A stretch of DNA of 64,000 nt from Pseudopedobacter saltans DSM 12145 (GCF_000190735.1 NC_015177.1:1240001-1304000), one strand, 5' to 3'; counted from the first letter of the stretch, positions 1 to 9,130 are shown. The notes: generated by a model not told the origin, from the sequence alone. Made by a program: numbers and translations.

Positions 1-446
1 CTTCCCCGACAAAAAGGATATCCAAATTTATCTATAAAGCCTCCTGCAGCCCCCGCATATTCGAAATAATCTCTTTGAAAAAAAGACTTTATTTTTGGTT
101 GTGCGATAGCAATCTGATTATCAGATTCCATTAGTTCTATCACCGGATTAATCCAGTAGGGAGGGACCTCGACATCGGAATTTAGCAGTACATAATAATC
201 AGCTTCAACCTGTTTTAAAACTGCATTGTAGCCGCCCGCGTACCCGAGATTTTCGTGATTTTCTATAATCTTAATCAGAGGAAAATTATCTTTTACAAAT
301 TTTACTGAGTCATCTGTAGAAGCATTATCACCCACAACAATTTCTAAATTTTCATACTGACTGTTATACACAGTAGGTAAAAATTCTTCTAAGTGTTGCT
401 TTCCATTCCAATTTAATATAACTACTGAGACTTTAGGTAAACTCAT
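1..446 (-). CDS. GT2 family glycosyltransferase (3' end cut by window start)
   Basis: This is the N-terminal 148 residues of a family 2 (GT-A fold) glycosyltransferase; the C-terminus lies outside the window. The frame opens with a typical GT2 beta-strand (VSVVILNWNG, residues 6-15), then GDNASTDDS (39-47), which binds the nucleotide sugar. A DxD-like metal site follows at NSDVEVPP (89-96, acid residues D91 and E93). A glycine/alanine-rich stretch near 131-136 followed by FIDKFGYPF is common in the rhamnosyltransferase-like subgroup. The start ATG (446-444) overlaps the stop of the upstream acyltransferase by one base (TAATG), so the two are translationally coupled, probably for cell-envelope glycan or lipid assembly. 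The acceptor sugar cannot be told from this fragment. Confidence 0.88.
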   Translation of the reverse strand, partial: MSLPKVSVVILNWNGKQHLEEFLPTVYNSQYENLEIVVGDNASTDDSVKFVKDNFPLIKIIENHENLGYAGGYNAVLKQVEADYYVLLNSDVEVPPYWINPVIELMESDNQIAIAQPKIKSFFQRDYFEYAGAAGGFIDKFGYPFCRG

Positions 447-1327
447 TATTTGATATCTCCCGGCTTAATTTTCCATCTTTTATGAGACCATAACCAATAT
501 TCTGGTGCTTGGTTCAGCCTGTTCTCCAATAAACGAATATAAGTATTTGTGATCTCTAAATCTTCTGTTTCCCTCGGATTATCTGTTATTTTAATGAATT
601 TAACTTCATAATAACCACGTTTTGGGACTCTCATGTCGCAAAAGATAACTGGGTAATTCGTTGCTTTTGCTATTTTTTCTATCCCTGTGAAGAAAGGGGT
701 TTCCTGATTCATAAACTTTAACCAGGTATAAGTTCCGCTTTTTGTTGGTCTTTGATCGCCAGCAAAAACAGCGAACACCAATTCGTTTTTGTATTCGATT
801 ATTTTCCGGAAAGTTTGTGCCATTTCAACCATTTCGGCTCCGGATTTTTCTCTGGTTTGCTTATATAATTTATCGAAAACTTTATTTTGCAACTGCTTAT
901 AAACAATTAAGGGCCTGGCTTTGGTAACCATTGGAGTTGTAATTGCACTCCATTCCCAGTTTCCGTAATGTCCAACAGCCATCAAAAAGCTTTGATTTTT
1001 TTCTTCGTACTCTCTAAAAATCTCCTCATTCAGAAAATTATATCGCTTTTTTATGTATTCGGGTGAAGCAGACAGAAGTTTTATTATCTCGAAAATAAGA
1101 TCGGTAAAATATCTAAAGAAACGCTTTTCTATCTGTTTTATTTCCTGTTCGCTTTTATTTGGAAACGCATTTTTCAAATTTTCAACAACTGGCTTTCTTC
1201 TATATTTAATTACATAATAAATTAAATAATAGGCAAGTCTGGAAAATACATAAAGAATACCTAATGGTAATAAAGAAATAAGGTATAAAAAAAATGCAGC
1301 TGCATTAGAAAGCCACTTAATTATCAT
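446..1327 (-). CDS. Lysophospholipid/lipid A acyltransferase, LpxL/HtrB family
   Basis: A 293-residue inner-membrane acyltransferase that transfers a fatty acyl chain, expected to be a late step in lipid A assembly. The N-terminus has hydrophobic segments at about 8-28 and 30-40. The family HX4(D/E) motif is present as HYGNWE (H120, E125). A second conserved patch, FAVFAGDQRP (about 184-193), fits the LpxL family. The length is normal for the Bacteroidota version (about 290-300 residues). The gene runs directly into the GT2 gene with a one-base overlap. A TATGTTTG -7 box lies 20 bp upstream, in the short divergent gap shared with the WbqC-like gene. Acyl-chain specificity (lauroyl, myristoyl or other) cannot be read from sequence. 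Confidence 0.9.
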   Translation of the reverse strand: MIIKWLSNAAAFFLYLISLLPLGILYVFSRLAYYLIYYVIKYRRKPVVENLKNAFPNKSEQEIKQIEKRFFRYFTDLIFEIIKLLSASPEYIKKRYNFLNEEIFREYEEKNQSFLMAVGHYGNWEWSAITTPMVTKARPLIVYKQLQNKVFDKLYKQTREKSGAEMVEMAQTFRKIIEYKNELVFAVFAGDQRPTKSGTYTWLKFMNQETPFFTGIEKIAKATNYPVIFCDMRVPKRGYYEVKFIKITDNPRETEDLEITNTYIRLLENRLNQAPEYWLWSHKRWKIKPGDIK

Positions 1328-1346
1328 TATTTTCGCCTATTTAATG

Positions 1347-1354
1347 CAAACATA
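1347..1354 (-). promoter_or_regulatory. Putative -7 box (TATGTTTG) for the LpxL/GT2 operon
   Basis: On the minus strand this reads TATGTTTG, matching the Bacteroidota -7 consensus TAnnTTTG, 20 bp before the acyltransferase ATG. No TTG lies 17-23 bp further upstream, so only the -7 element supports it. Confidence 0.35.
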
Positions 1355-1365
1355 AAAAAATTGAA

Positions 1366-1971
1366 ATGGAAAATAGCGTAATATTTCCTTTGTTTTACCT
1401 TCCGCCAGTTGAATTTTATAGGCAATTGATTGATAATAAAGATAAAACCATTCTTTTTGAAAAAGAAGAACACTTTCCAAAACAGACTTATAGAAATAGA
1501 ACCAGCATATACGGACCAAATGGTAAGTTAAACTTAATTGTTCCAGTTGTAAAAGGATCTACTGTTCATACAAAAGTTAAGGATGTAAAAATAAGTTATG
1601 ATGAAGATTGGCAACGTTTACATTGGCTAAGTATACAAACATCATACAGAAGTTCGGCTTATTTCGAATTCTATGAAGCCGATTTTGCTCCTTTTTACGA
1701 AAAGAAATACCCTTATTTATTTGACTACAATCTTGAGCTTTTTGATATGTTGAAAAAGCAACTGAAGCTAAAGATTGACGTAGATTTCTCCAAAACTTAT
1801 TCGACAGACTACGAATTAGATTTCAGAGAGAATATACATCCGAAAAAGGAGAGCAATTACAAAGCGAAACCTTATTATCAGGTTTTCGAGGACAAATACA
1901 AGTTTATGCCTAACTTAAGCGTGATAGATTTGTTATTCAGCCAGGGACCTCAAGCTTCAAAATATATTTGA
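1366..1971 (+). CDS. WbqC-like family protein
   Basis: A 201-residue protein recognised as WbqC-like (PF08889-type). It opens with the hydrophobic YLPPVEFY segment (about 11-18), followed by the family's N-R-T-x-I-x-GPNG-x-L-x-L-x-VPV signature (about residues 44-61). A W-x-R-x-HW-x-S-x-QTSYR-SAYFE stretch lies at about 82-101. In other bacteria WbqC members sit in O-antigen or polysaccharide clusters, but their reaction is not established. The stop lies one base before the corA start, so the two are co-transcribed. Divergent neighbours make lipid A and glycans, so an envelope role is plausible but unproven. Confidence 0.8.
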   Translation: MENSVIFPLFYLPPVEFYRQLIDNKDKTILFEKEEHFPKQTYRNRTSIYGPNGKLNLIVPVVKGSTVHTKVKDVKISYDEDWQRLHWLSIQTSYRSSAYFEFYEADFAPFYEKKYPYLFDYNLELFDMLKKQLKLKIDVDFSKTYSTDYELDFRENIHPKKESNYKAKPYYQVFEDKYKFMPNLSVIDLLFSQGPQASKYI

Positions 1972-1972
1972 T

Positions 1973-3103
1973 ATGAAAAAAACGAATATTCCCAGATATA
2001 AAACTCCAAGAAAAAGAAAAAAGCGAACTCCTGGAGAGAGTCCGGGAATATTTGTAGTTACAGAGAATGCGCTGACCTCGAAGATTCATCTGTATATATA
2101 TGATGCCGAAAACATCATTAAGAAAGAATTCGGCACCATACAAGATGTTTATACCGCTATCTCAAAGAATCCGAGAAAATTTTACTGGATTGATATTCAG
2201 GGAATAGGCACCCAGGACGTTTTAAACTCCGTTAAAGAAAAGTTTGGAATTAACGCTTTGGTTATGGAGGATATTGTAAATACTCACCAAAGGCCCAAAT
2301 TCGAAGAATTTAACAACTATTTGTTTGTGGTGAACAGGATGCTGGAATTGGATGAAACTTTAAATATTCGAAACGAGCAGCTATCCATGATCCTGACTGA
2401 AGATACACTGATAACTTTTCAGGAAGATTATAAAGATATTCTGGACCCAATTAGAAACCGCTTAATTCACAGAAAACAAACCAGTATTCGCACTTTAGGA
2501 CCTTCGTATCTTCTTTATGCTATAATGGATATAGCTACCGACCAGAATTTTAATCTGATTAATAGGTTGGGAGACGAGCTGGATCTGGTCGAAGACTCTT
2601 TATATAATAAAGCAGAGAAATCGATCATGTATCGTATACAGGAAATAAAGAAGTTAATGTTGTCTATTAGAAGAATAGCGTGGCCGGAAAAGGATAAGCT
2701 AAACGAGTTGCAGAAAAGTGGTTCCAAATTTATAGAACCTGAAGTAAAAGTATTTATTCGTGATGTAGCTGATCATAACACCCAGATTATTGATTTGTTG
2801 GAAACGTATCGGGAAACTTCTACTACTTTGATGGATATTTATCTAACCATCATCAACAACAAAATGAACGAGGTTATGAAAATATTGACGGTTATTTCCG
2901 CTATTTTCATTCCGCTCACATTTATCGCAGGTGTATATGGAATGAACTTCGCCATTCAGGATCCGGTAACCGGAAAATTGTTGCACAAAAATATGCCCGA
3001 GCTTTATTGGCCAAATGGTTATGTCTATGTCTGGATATTGATGATTATCATCACCATTTTCCAAATTATCTACTTTATTAGAAAAGGCTGGTTTAAGGAT
3101 TAG
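1973..3103 (+). CDS. corA: CorA family magnesium/cobalt transporter
   Basis: A 376-residue CorA channel for Mg2+ (also Co2+/Ni2+). It has a long cytoplasmic N-domain, a helical stalk, and two C-terminal membrane helices at about 303-321 and 350-370. The diagnostic YGMNF motif (GMN at 323-325) ends TM1, and the periplasmic loop carries MPE (about 341-343). The first 25 residues are very basic, which is common in Bacteroidota CorA. It begins two bases after the WbqC-like stop. Substrate preference between Mg2+ and Co2+ cannot be decided here. Confidence 0.95.
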   Translation: MKKTNIPRYKTPRKRKKRTPGESPGIFVVTENALTSKIHLYIYDAENIIKKEFGTIQDVYTAISKNPRKFYWIDIQGIGTQDVLNSVKEKFGINALVMEDIVNTHQRPKFEEFNNYLFVVNRMLELDETLNIRNEQLSMILTEDTLITFQEDYKDILDPIRNRLIHRKQTSIRTLGPSYLLYAIMDIATDQNFNLINRLGDELDLVEDSLYNKAEKSIMYRIQEIKKLMLSIRRIAWPEKDKLNELQKSGSKFIEPEVKVFIRDVADHNTQIIDLLETYRETSTTLMDIYLTIINNKMNEVMKILTVISAIFIPLTFIAGVYGMNFAIQDPVTGKLLHKNMPELYWPNGYVYVWILMIIITIFQIIYFIRKGWFKD

Positions 3104-3119
3104 TTAATGTTGAATGTTT

Positions 3120-3142
3120 AATTTTTAATTTTTAATTTTTAA
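3120..3142. repeat. Short AATTTTT tandem repeat
   Basis: Three 7-bp copies of AATTTTT plus AA lie just after corA, in a 241-bp gap. Nothing else was recognised in the gap apart from the promoter of the next gene. Probably low-complexity DNA. Confidence 0.6.
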
Positions 3143-3307
3143 TGTTCAATATTGATTCATGGTACACGGTTAGTTCATTAGTATATTTAGTTTCATTAGC
3201 GTACTATATAGACCACAGACTTCGATCTTCCGACTTCTAACCAACCAAACTTTGGTTCCCAACTTTAACCCGACCTAATTGACAACTAAAGGTCATATTC
3301 GTACATA

Positions 3308-3340
3308 TTGTCTAAGTTTTAAAGCATTCTCTTAACTTTG
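3308..3340 (+). promoter_or_regulatory. Putative promoter of the DsbA-like gene
   Basis: TTG (3308-3310), a 22-bp spacer and TAACTTTG (3333-3340) match the Bacteroidota promoter form. The -7 box ends only 4 bp before the ATG at 3345, so the transcript would have almost no leader. Confidence 0.42.
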
Positions 3341-3344
3341 CACT

Positions 3345-4010
3345 ATGTCTGAAGTGTTAGAAAAACCCACAATAATATATATATACGATGCCATTTGTGG
3401 ATGGTGTTATGGATTTAGTCCCGTAATGAAAACCATTTACGAAAGATATAAAGACAAGTTTGATTTTCAGGTTTTGTCTGGAGGGATGATTTTAGGAGAT
3501 AGGGTAGCACCAATATCGCAAATGCGTGATATTATAAAAGGCTCTTACAAAAGGGTAGAAGAAACCACTGGAGTGAAATTTGGCGATGCTTTTATAAATG
3601 GAGCAGTTGAGCAGGGAACGATGATTATGAGTTCAGAAAAGCCGTCTATCGCATTGTCCGTATTTAAAACATATTTACCAGAGGAAGCTGTACTTTTTGC
3701 TTCGGATTTGCAATTTGCACTCAATTACGATGGTTTAGATTTAAATGAAGACACTACATACAGGTCGATTATCAAAAAATATAATATTCCCGAAGAAGAG
3801 TTTATTAATAAGCTTAATGACGAAGAATTTAGGCAATTGGCTTATTATGATGTCGCATTAAGCAGGCAGTTGCAAGTAACAGGTTATCCAGCAGCTTTTA
3901 TCAAGACTCAGGATACGGAGTTTTTTATGATAGCCAAAGGCTATGCGGATTTGGAAACTATCGAGTTAAGAATCCAGAATGTAATAAAGGAAGCGAATTT
4001 GAAATTCTAA
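3345..4010 (+). CDS. DsbA/FrnE-like thioredoxin-fold oxidoreductase
   Basis: A 221-residue thioredoxin-fold protein of the DsbA superfamily with an inserted helical domain, closest in layout to FrnE/2-hydroxychromene isomerase-like proteins. The redox pair is C-G-W-C (C18 and C21) in the first strand-helix unit, and the cis-proline loop is VTGYPAAF near residue 184. There is no signal peptide, so it is probably cytoplasmic, unlike classical periplasmic DsbA. It stands alone between corA and a terminator. Likely a thiol-disulfide or protein-isomerase activity; the partner is unknown. Confidence 0.85.
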   Translation: MSEVLEKPTIIYIYDAICGWCYGFSPVMKTIYERYKDKFDFQVLSGGMILGDRVAPISQMRDIIKGSYKRVEETTGVKFGDAFINGAVEQGTMIMSSEKPSIALSVFKTYLPEEAVLFASDLQFALNYDGLDLNEDTTYRSIIKKYNIPEEEFINKLNDEEFRQLAYYDVALSRQLQVTGYPAAFIKTQDTEFFMIAKGYADLETIELRIQNVIKEANLKF

Positions 4011-4028
4011 ATCCGAATGAATTTGAAG

Positions 4029-4061
4029 AAAAAAGCTGATTTATTAAAATCGGCTTTTTTT
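4029..4061 (+). terminator. Rho-independent terminator after DsbA-like gene
   Basis: The arms AAAAGCTGATTT and AAATCGGCTTTT pair (one G-T pair) around a short loop and run into a T tract. Confidence 0.8.
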
Positions 4062-4149
4062 GATGATGTTGCTTGAGCTATCCAAAATACTCCGGATTAT
4101 TCTAATTTTTCAAAAAACAAAGTTTTTGCGTTCTCTTAAGTTAAAATAG

Positions 4150-4340
4150 TTGAATCCGAAAGCCTTCGGAATGAATCTTTTCTTCAACGGAGTGAATCCG
4201 AAAGCCTTCGGAATGAATCTTTTCTTCGACGGAATGAATCCGAAGACCTTCGGAATGAATCTTTTCTTCAACGGAATGAATCCGAAAGCCTTCGGAATGA
4301 ATATTTATGCTTTCGGAATGAATCCGTTGATCAAAGGAGT
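4150..4340 (+). repeat. 42-bp tandem repeat built of 21-bp halves (heptapeptide-encoding)
   Basis: Four 42-bp units start at 4152, 4194, 4236 and 4278, with a 21-bp partial unit at 4320. Each unit splits into two related 21-bp halves that begin GAATC and end CGGA(A/G)T. Both lengths are multiples of three, so one forward frame stays open (from a TTG at 4150 to the stop at 4390-4392, 80 codons). It reads as heptapeptides of the form N-(P/L/I)-x-x-(F)-G-(M/V), for example NPKAFGM and NLFFNGM. Each first half also contains a small hairpin, CCGAA-AGCC-TTCGG. I see no good ribosome-binding site, signal peptide or known family. It may be a repetitive intergenic element rather than a gene; reading-frame periodicity is the only argument for coding. 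Confidence 0.75.
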
Positions 4341-4526
4341 GAGGCTTTTATGTAATAACAGATCTCATTACTGGCTCGAGTCTCAGTGCTAAAATTCTCA
4401 AGCTAAGGGCCCGACTTGAGCTTATCCTGCTTGCAGAAACATGATGATTAAAAAAGGAAAATAATAATTGGAATTCTCAACTTGAAAAGAACGCTGGTAA
4501 CTTGTCATCTACCAGCGTAAATAATA

Positions 4527-4940
4527 TTATACTGCTTTAACCACTACATCAATATTTCCTCTGGTTGCCTTCGAATAAGGGCATCCTTTATGCGCAGCAT
4601 CAGCCATTTTTTGTGCTTTATCCAATTCCATATTTGGTATATGGACATGCAACTCCGCAGATAGAACAAAGCTTGAACTACTTTCTTCATTGAAACTTAT
4701 ATAAACATTAACCGTTGCATTGCTAACATCTATGCCATCTCGCTTTCCTACAGACCCTAACGCCCCTAAATAACAGCTTCCCCAAGCTGCCGCAAATAAT
4801 AATTCCGGATTAGCATAACCCGATTTTCCTCCCATTTCGGCAGGTTTTCGCATTTCTAAATCTATAATTCCATCACTGGATTTAACATGTCCGTCCCGAC
4901 CTCCAGTAGCGGCAACAACCGCTGTATATAATTTCTTCAT
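4527..4940 (-). CDS. ohr: Organic hydroperoxide resistance protein, Ohr/OsmC family
   Basis: A 137-residue thiol peroxidase that reduces organic (fatty acid) hydroperoxides, using lipoylated proteins as electron donor in characterised members. Both catalytic cysteines are present: C56 in AAWGSCYLGAL and C120 in KGCPYSKATRGN. The active-site arginine R15 (TGGRDG) and the glutamate E45 (YANPELLF) are also in place. The NPE-LL and CPYSKATRGN blocks favour Ohr over OsmC. Length is normal. It is a single gene with no OhrR regulator nearby; control is not visible. Confidence 0.93.
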   Translation of the reverse strand: MKKLYTAVVAATGGRDGHVKSSDGIIDLEMRKPAEMGGKSGYANPELLFAAAWGSCYLGALGSVGKRDGIDVSNATVNVYISFNEESSSSFVLSAELHVHIPNMELDKAQKMADAAHKGCPYSKATRGNIDVVVKAV

Positions 4941-5000
4941 AATGCAGGTATTTTTATAACTAACAAAACATCGAATAAAAATGTTTGAAAAGTATATACT

Positions 5001-7154
5001 TTAGCGGTGCTGCTCGACAACTTTATATAACTCTGATGATACTTTGGTTATCAGTTCAAGTTGTTCAGCAATAAGTCCATCATTAGTTTTTTCTATATCA
5101 ATACTCAAAGGTTTAATAGCAGAATCATCAGATTTCACAATCTCTTCGTCACTTATAATAGAATAAGATCGTTTTAAGTAATAACTGGCTTTATTCAGTA
5201 ACTTTTTCTGATCCGAAGTAAAGACAATACGGTCTGTTTCATCAATAGCAATCGACAGATTAGCGAGATAAGAAGACAAAACATGACTTAGAACCACAAA
5301 CTTATGAACTTCAGTCCCTTTAGATTGCTTATTTTTAGGCTCACTCAACATTCTTTGAAAAGCGGCAGCCAGATTTGCTGTATTTACATAAACACTTTTT
5401 CTCGCCAATTTGTAATTGGTTACGCTAATGTTTTCTCCTGCCAATCTTCTGTAAATGATATCCAGATACTCACTATTGGCCTTTAACATATCTGCCATGT
5501 ATTTTTTTATCTGGAAAGATTCCCAGCTAGGGAACAGGATATAACTGGACGCAATTGCTATTACAGAGCCAATAAGTGTATCTATTACTCTTTCTAAAAT
5601 GATATTTTGACTGGAGGACGTACTTAAAAAGCTAAACATGATAAGTATAAAAGGAGTCATGGTAACTACGCTAATAAAGTAATACACTCTTTGCGTACTG
5701 TAACAAATAACCATAAAAAATACCATGATAATAAATCTTACATCCTGATTAGGAATAAGATATAATATTAAACCTCCTGTGATACCACCTATAATCGTTC
5801 CAACAACACGCTGGTAGTTTCTTGTCTTGGTAACACTAAAACCTGGCTTTAGAATAACCATAATAGTTAAAACCACCCAATAGCCGTGATTTCCGAGCGG
5901 GACTTTCGAACCTACAAGATCGGGTAAGGACTGACCTATAATATATCCGATAAATGCTACTATAGAAAAACGTAAAGCATATCTGAAATGCCCAGACTCC
6001 AGGTTCAGATTGTTTTTAAATAGTTTAAATTCGAAATTCTGTCGATTGACGAACTTTTCGTAATCGGAAGAAAAAGCACTGTGATTCTTTAAGTCTTTTT
6101 CCGTAAAATAACTGTATATAACATCCAATCTGTTATGGATATGTCTTATGTTGATAAAGATCTTCTTCAGCAAGAGCACCTGAACTCCCTTCTGTTCCAG
6201 TAAATTTACTTTACGTATTAATTGATCCAGATCTTCTGCAGTTACAATATGTTTTTTGGGTACTGTAGAATGAATGAGACAGGAACCTATATATTCTATT
6301 TCCAGGGACATTCTTTTGATCAGAAAAGAAAAGTCGTTTAGTATATTATCGTCCTTATACCTTTTTCTAATGATTTCATAGTCGTTGTGGGATGCCATAG
6401 TCTGTTCGAAAAGGTCAACCATGTCGGCGAAAACCACAATCAACATACGCCCCATCGGAGTAGAATCCTTCACCAACTCTCTTGTTTTAAAAAGAATTTC
6501 ACGTACGTTATCCTGCAAATTATTTACTATAACCTGCTTATCTACAAGCTGTTTAAAGGTTTCATCTATATCAAAATTGTTATCATACAGGTTTGCCCTC
6601 AATCGCATGTATTTTCCTATTTCGGTTACACATTCTCCCAATGTCTGTTGGGCATAGCGGTGTGGGCGGATAGCAAAAAACACCATACTAAGCAGGAAAT
6701 ACCAGATTCCACCAGCAATCAGGAGTAAAGCGTGTTCCAGATACGAAAGAGAAGTATGCTGAGGAGCGAGGTTGAAAATCATAATCAGCAGTGCAGAACT
6801 TCCAACTGATGATGCCCTCACTCCGTATACCGCAAACATGGAAAAGATGAAGCCAAATATCAAAACCTCTAGTGCAGTTATATAAAGATTTGTATTAATT
6901 AAAGATGTCAAAAAGGCTATAAAACAAACTAATAAGTTTGTAATCAGCATCGCATTTCTACGATGTGTCCACGGCCCGGGAGTGTCTACAACACTGGAAC
7001 ATACTGCACCGATGGACAAGGTCATCCCAATCTCGACATGGCCAAGTTGAAAAAAAACCAAGGACGGTAAAAGAACCCCGATTGTGATTTTTATACCATC
7101 GGAAAAATACTGAGTATATAAGAAGTCTCTAAAATCGTCCAGCGGTTTCAACAT
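5001..7154 (-). CDS. FUSC/YccS-like inner-membrane protein
   Basis: A 717-residue membrane protein with two copies of a hydrophobic block. The first covers about residues 20-165 (five or six helices) and the second about 395-545. Each block is followed by a soluble helical region, about 170-390 and 550-717. This duplicated layout is that of the FUSC family (YccS, YhfK and AaeB relatives). The second block has the usual P-L-G-N-H-G-YWV-LT-IMV-LKP motif followed by R-x-x-GT-x-GG. AaeB exports aromatic acids, but the YccS branch has no proven substrate. It is divergent from the thuA-like gene with about 100 bp between them. Confidence 0.85.
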   Translation of the reverse strand: MLKPLDDFRDFLYTQYFSDGIKITIGVLLPSLVFFQLGHVEIGMTLSIGAVCSSVVDTPGPWTHRRNAMLITNLLVCFIAFLTSLINTNLYITALEVLIFGFIFSMFAVYGVRASSVGSSALLIMIFNLAPQHTSLSYLEHALLLIAGGIWYFLLSMVFFAIRPHRYAQQTLGECVTEIGKYMRLRANLYDNNFDIDETFKQLVDKQVIVNNLQDNVREILFKTRELVKDSTPMGRMLIVVFADMVDLFEQTMASHNDYEIIRKRYKDDNILNDFSFLIKRMSLEIEYIGSCLIHSTVPKKHIVTAEDLDQLIRKVNLLEQKGVQVLLLKKIFINIRHIHNRLDVIYSYFTEKDLKNHSAFSSDYEKFVNRQNFEFKLFKNNLNLESGHFRYALRFSIVAFIGYIIGQSLPDLVGSKVPLGNHGYWVVLTIMVILKPGFSVTKTRNYQRVVGTIIGGITGGLILYLIPNQDVRFIIMVFFMVICYSTQRVYYFISVVTMTPFILIMFSFLSTSSSQNIILERVIDTLIGSVIAIASSYILFPSWESFQIKKYMADMLKANSEYLDIIYRRLAGENISVTNYKLARKSVYVNTANLAAAFQRMLSEPKNKQSKGTEVHKFVVLSHVLSSYLANLSIAIDETDRIVFTSDQKKLLNKASYYLKRSYSIISDEEIVKSDDSAIKPLSIDIEKTNDGLIAEQLELITKVSSELYKVVEQHR

Positions 7155-7255
7155 TTTCTAAATCAAAATTTCACTTTGCACCATTAATTTATAAATTAGT
7201 TATCGAAAATGAATACTTAAATAATTGAATAACCTTTACAAGCTGATTATCAGAT

Positions 7256-7981
7256 ATGAAAAAAAAATCAATATTAATCTTATCCTTTCTAACACTGTTA
7301 TGTGTTTCTGGTTTTGCTCTCCAGAGAAAACCTAAAAACCTGTTGGTTTTTTCCTACACTCAGAAATACAGACATAAAAGTATAGAACCAGGTAAGGAAA
7401 GTTTGACCAAATGGGCTAAACAAAAGGGTTATCAAATTGATTTCTCTGAAAATCCCAACGATTTTTCTGACGATAATCTAAAAAAATATAATGCGCTTAT
7501 TTTTTTAAACCCTACGGGAACTAATGTTTTTACAGATTCGCAAAAAAGCGCCTTTAAAAAATATATTAACAAAGGGGGAGGTTTTGTCGGAATTCATGCT
7601 GCTACCGACTTCTGCTTTGAATGGGAGTGGTATGGAAAACTGGTAGGTGCATTCTTCACAAATCATCCAAAAATACAGGAAGCAACGATTAAGGTAATTG
7701 ACAATAAACATCAATCAACCAGTTTTTTAGATAAAGAATTTCGTTATACCGATGAGTGGTATAACTTTAAGGATTTAAATCCTGAGGTGAAAGTTTTATT
7801 GGCTTTGGACGAAAGCAGTTATACAGGCGGAACAATGAATGGAAATCATCCTATCGCCTGGTATCATAAATTCGATGGCGGAAAATCTTTTTATACAGGA
7901 TTAGGTCATCGTGATGAGTGCTTTTCGGACCCTCTTTTTATGAAGCACTTAGAGGGCGGAATTGAATATGTATTAAAATAG
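7256..7981 (+). CDS. Secreted ThuA domain protein
   Basis: A 241-residue exported protein: a basic N-terminus and hydrophobic core (residues 1-21) form a signal peptide, and the rest is a single ThuA domain with a class I glutamine amidotransferase-like fold. Family blocks are visible: an FSYTQKYRHKS start (about 32-42), GGGFVGIHAATD (about 107-118), F-x-NHP (about 134-138), and a C-terminal FYTGLGH. ThuA-like domains are linked to sugar (trehalose, glycoside) catabolism, and Bacteroidota versions are often secreted and attached to other modules. This copy is stand-alone. Its substrate is unknown. Confidence 0.85.
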   Translation: MKKKSILILSFLTLLCVSGFALQRKPKNLLVFSYTQKYRHKSIEPGKESLTKWAKQKGYQIDFSENPNDFSDDNLKKYNALIFLNPTGTNVFTDSQKSAFKKYINKGGGFVGIHAATDFCFEWEWYGKLVGAFFTNHPKIQEATIKVIDNKHQSTSFLDKEFRYTDEWYNFKDLNPEVKVLLALDESSYTGGTMNGNHPIAWYHKFDGGKSFYTGLGHRDECFSDPLFMKHLEGGIEYVLK

Positions 7982-8011
7982 CTTCCGTATATTCGCAAAA
8001 AAAAAGACGAT

Positions 8012-9130
8012 TTGGCTAATACATTTAGAGATTTAGGAATATCGGAGCAATTTATTCAGGCTCTGGAAGAGAATAATATTATAAAACCAACTGAAATCCA
8101 GAAACTGGCAATTCCGTATTTGCTTAAAGAAGGAAAGGATTTTATTGGACAGGCGCAAACCGGAACAGGAAAGACGGCTGCATTCGGATTACCTGTTCTG
8201 GAGCAAATTGATGCAAATTCAAAGGTAATTCAGGTGCTAATTCTTTGTCCAACACGCGAATTGGGACAACAGATTGCAAAGCAACTTTTCAAGTTTACGA
8301 AATATTCTGATAAGAAAATATTTACTGAAGCAGTTTATGGCGGCGAAAAAATAGATATCCAAATCGGAAGGTTAAAACGCCCCACACATATCGTTGTTGC
8401 AACTCCTGGCAGGTTAATAGATCTATTAGAAAGAAAAGCCATAAATCTGGATCATGTGAAAACCATTATTCTGGATGAAGCCGATGAAATGCTGAGTATG
8501 GGATTTAAAAAGGATATCGACAAGATTCTGGAATATACAAACGGGCAAAGATATACCTGGCTCTTTTCTGCAACCATACCTGCTGCTTTAGATGATATTA
8601 TAAAAAGCTATATGGATGAGCCTTTTAAAGTGGAAATTCGTAAAGAGCAGCTTGTTAATGAAAATATCGATCATAAATATATGGTGGTCGATCTGAAGGA
8701 TAAATTAGATTTACTTTCGCGTTTTCTGAAAGAGAATTCTAAAGCAAGAGGAATTGTATTCTGTAGAACGAAGAAAAATGCCGAATTGCTATCCAAACAG
8801 CTTTATGCAAGGAATTTCAAAGTTGAAGCCATCCATGGTGATATGGGACAACGTGACCGTGAAAAAGTAATGAGGGCCTTTAAATCGGAAAGATTACCCA
8901 TACTTATTGCTACCGATATCTCGGCCAGGGGAATTGATGTGCAAAACCTGAATTATGTAATCCATTATGACCTTCCGGACCAGATGGAATATTATACGCA
9001 TAGGAGTGGGAGGACTGCCAGGGGAGGAAGAAAAGGGCTTTCATTGATTTTTATAGCTCCAAACGACATCGATAAAGTAAAGGATCTGGAAGCTAACCTG
9101 AATATAAAAATCAGGAATTTTAACAGCTAG
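8012..9130 (+). CDS. DEAD-box ATP-dependent RNA helicase
   Basis: A 372-residue RNA helicase core. It has the Q motif (F5, PTEIQ 26-30), motif I AQTGTGKT (48-55), Ib TPGR (131-134), II DEAD (155-158), III SAT (186-188), and VI HRSGRTAR (330-337). The protein ends right after the core, so it lacks the C-terminal RNA-binding tail of DbpA/CsdA types. I place the start at TTG (8012-8014): no ATG lies upstream in frame, the preceding A/G-rich run could serve ribosome binding, and any later start would remove the Q motif. Likely role in ribosome assembly or cold-stress RNA remodelling (family knowledge). Confidence 0.93.
   Translation: MANTFRDLGISEQFIQALEENNIIKPTEIQKLAIPYLLKEGKDFIGQAQTGTGKTAAFGLPVLEQIDANSKVIQVLILCPTRELGQQIAKQLFKFTKYSDKKIFTEAVYGGEKIDIQIGRLKRPTHIVVATPGRLIDLLERKAINLDHVKTIILDEADEMLSMGFKKDIDKILEYTNGQRYTWLFSATIPAALDDIIKSYMDEPFKVEIRKEQLVNENIDHKYMVVDLKDKLDLLSRFLKENSKARGIVFCRTKKNAELLSKQLYARNFKVEAIHGDMGQRDREKVMRAFKSERLPILIATDISARGIDVQNLNYVIHYDLPDQMEYYTHRSGRTARGGRKGLSLIFIAPNDIDKVKDLEANLNIKIRNFNS

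Noticed and set aside
6385-6728. Two overlapping plus-strand frames (90 and 113 codons) inside the FUSC gene
   Set aside because: Both are shadows of the minus-strand FUSC coding sequence with its strong membrane pattern.
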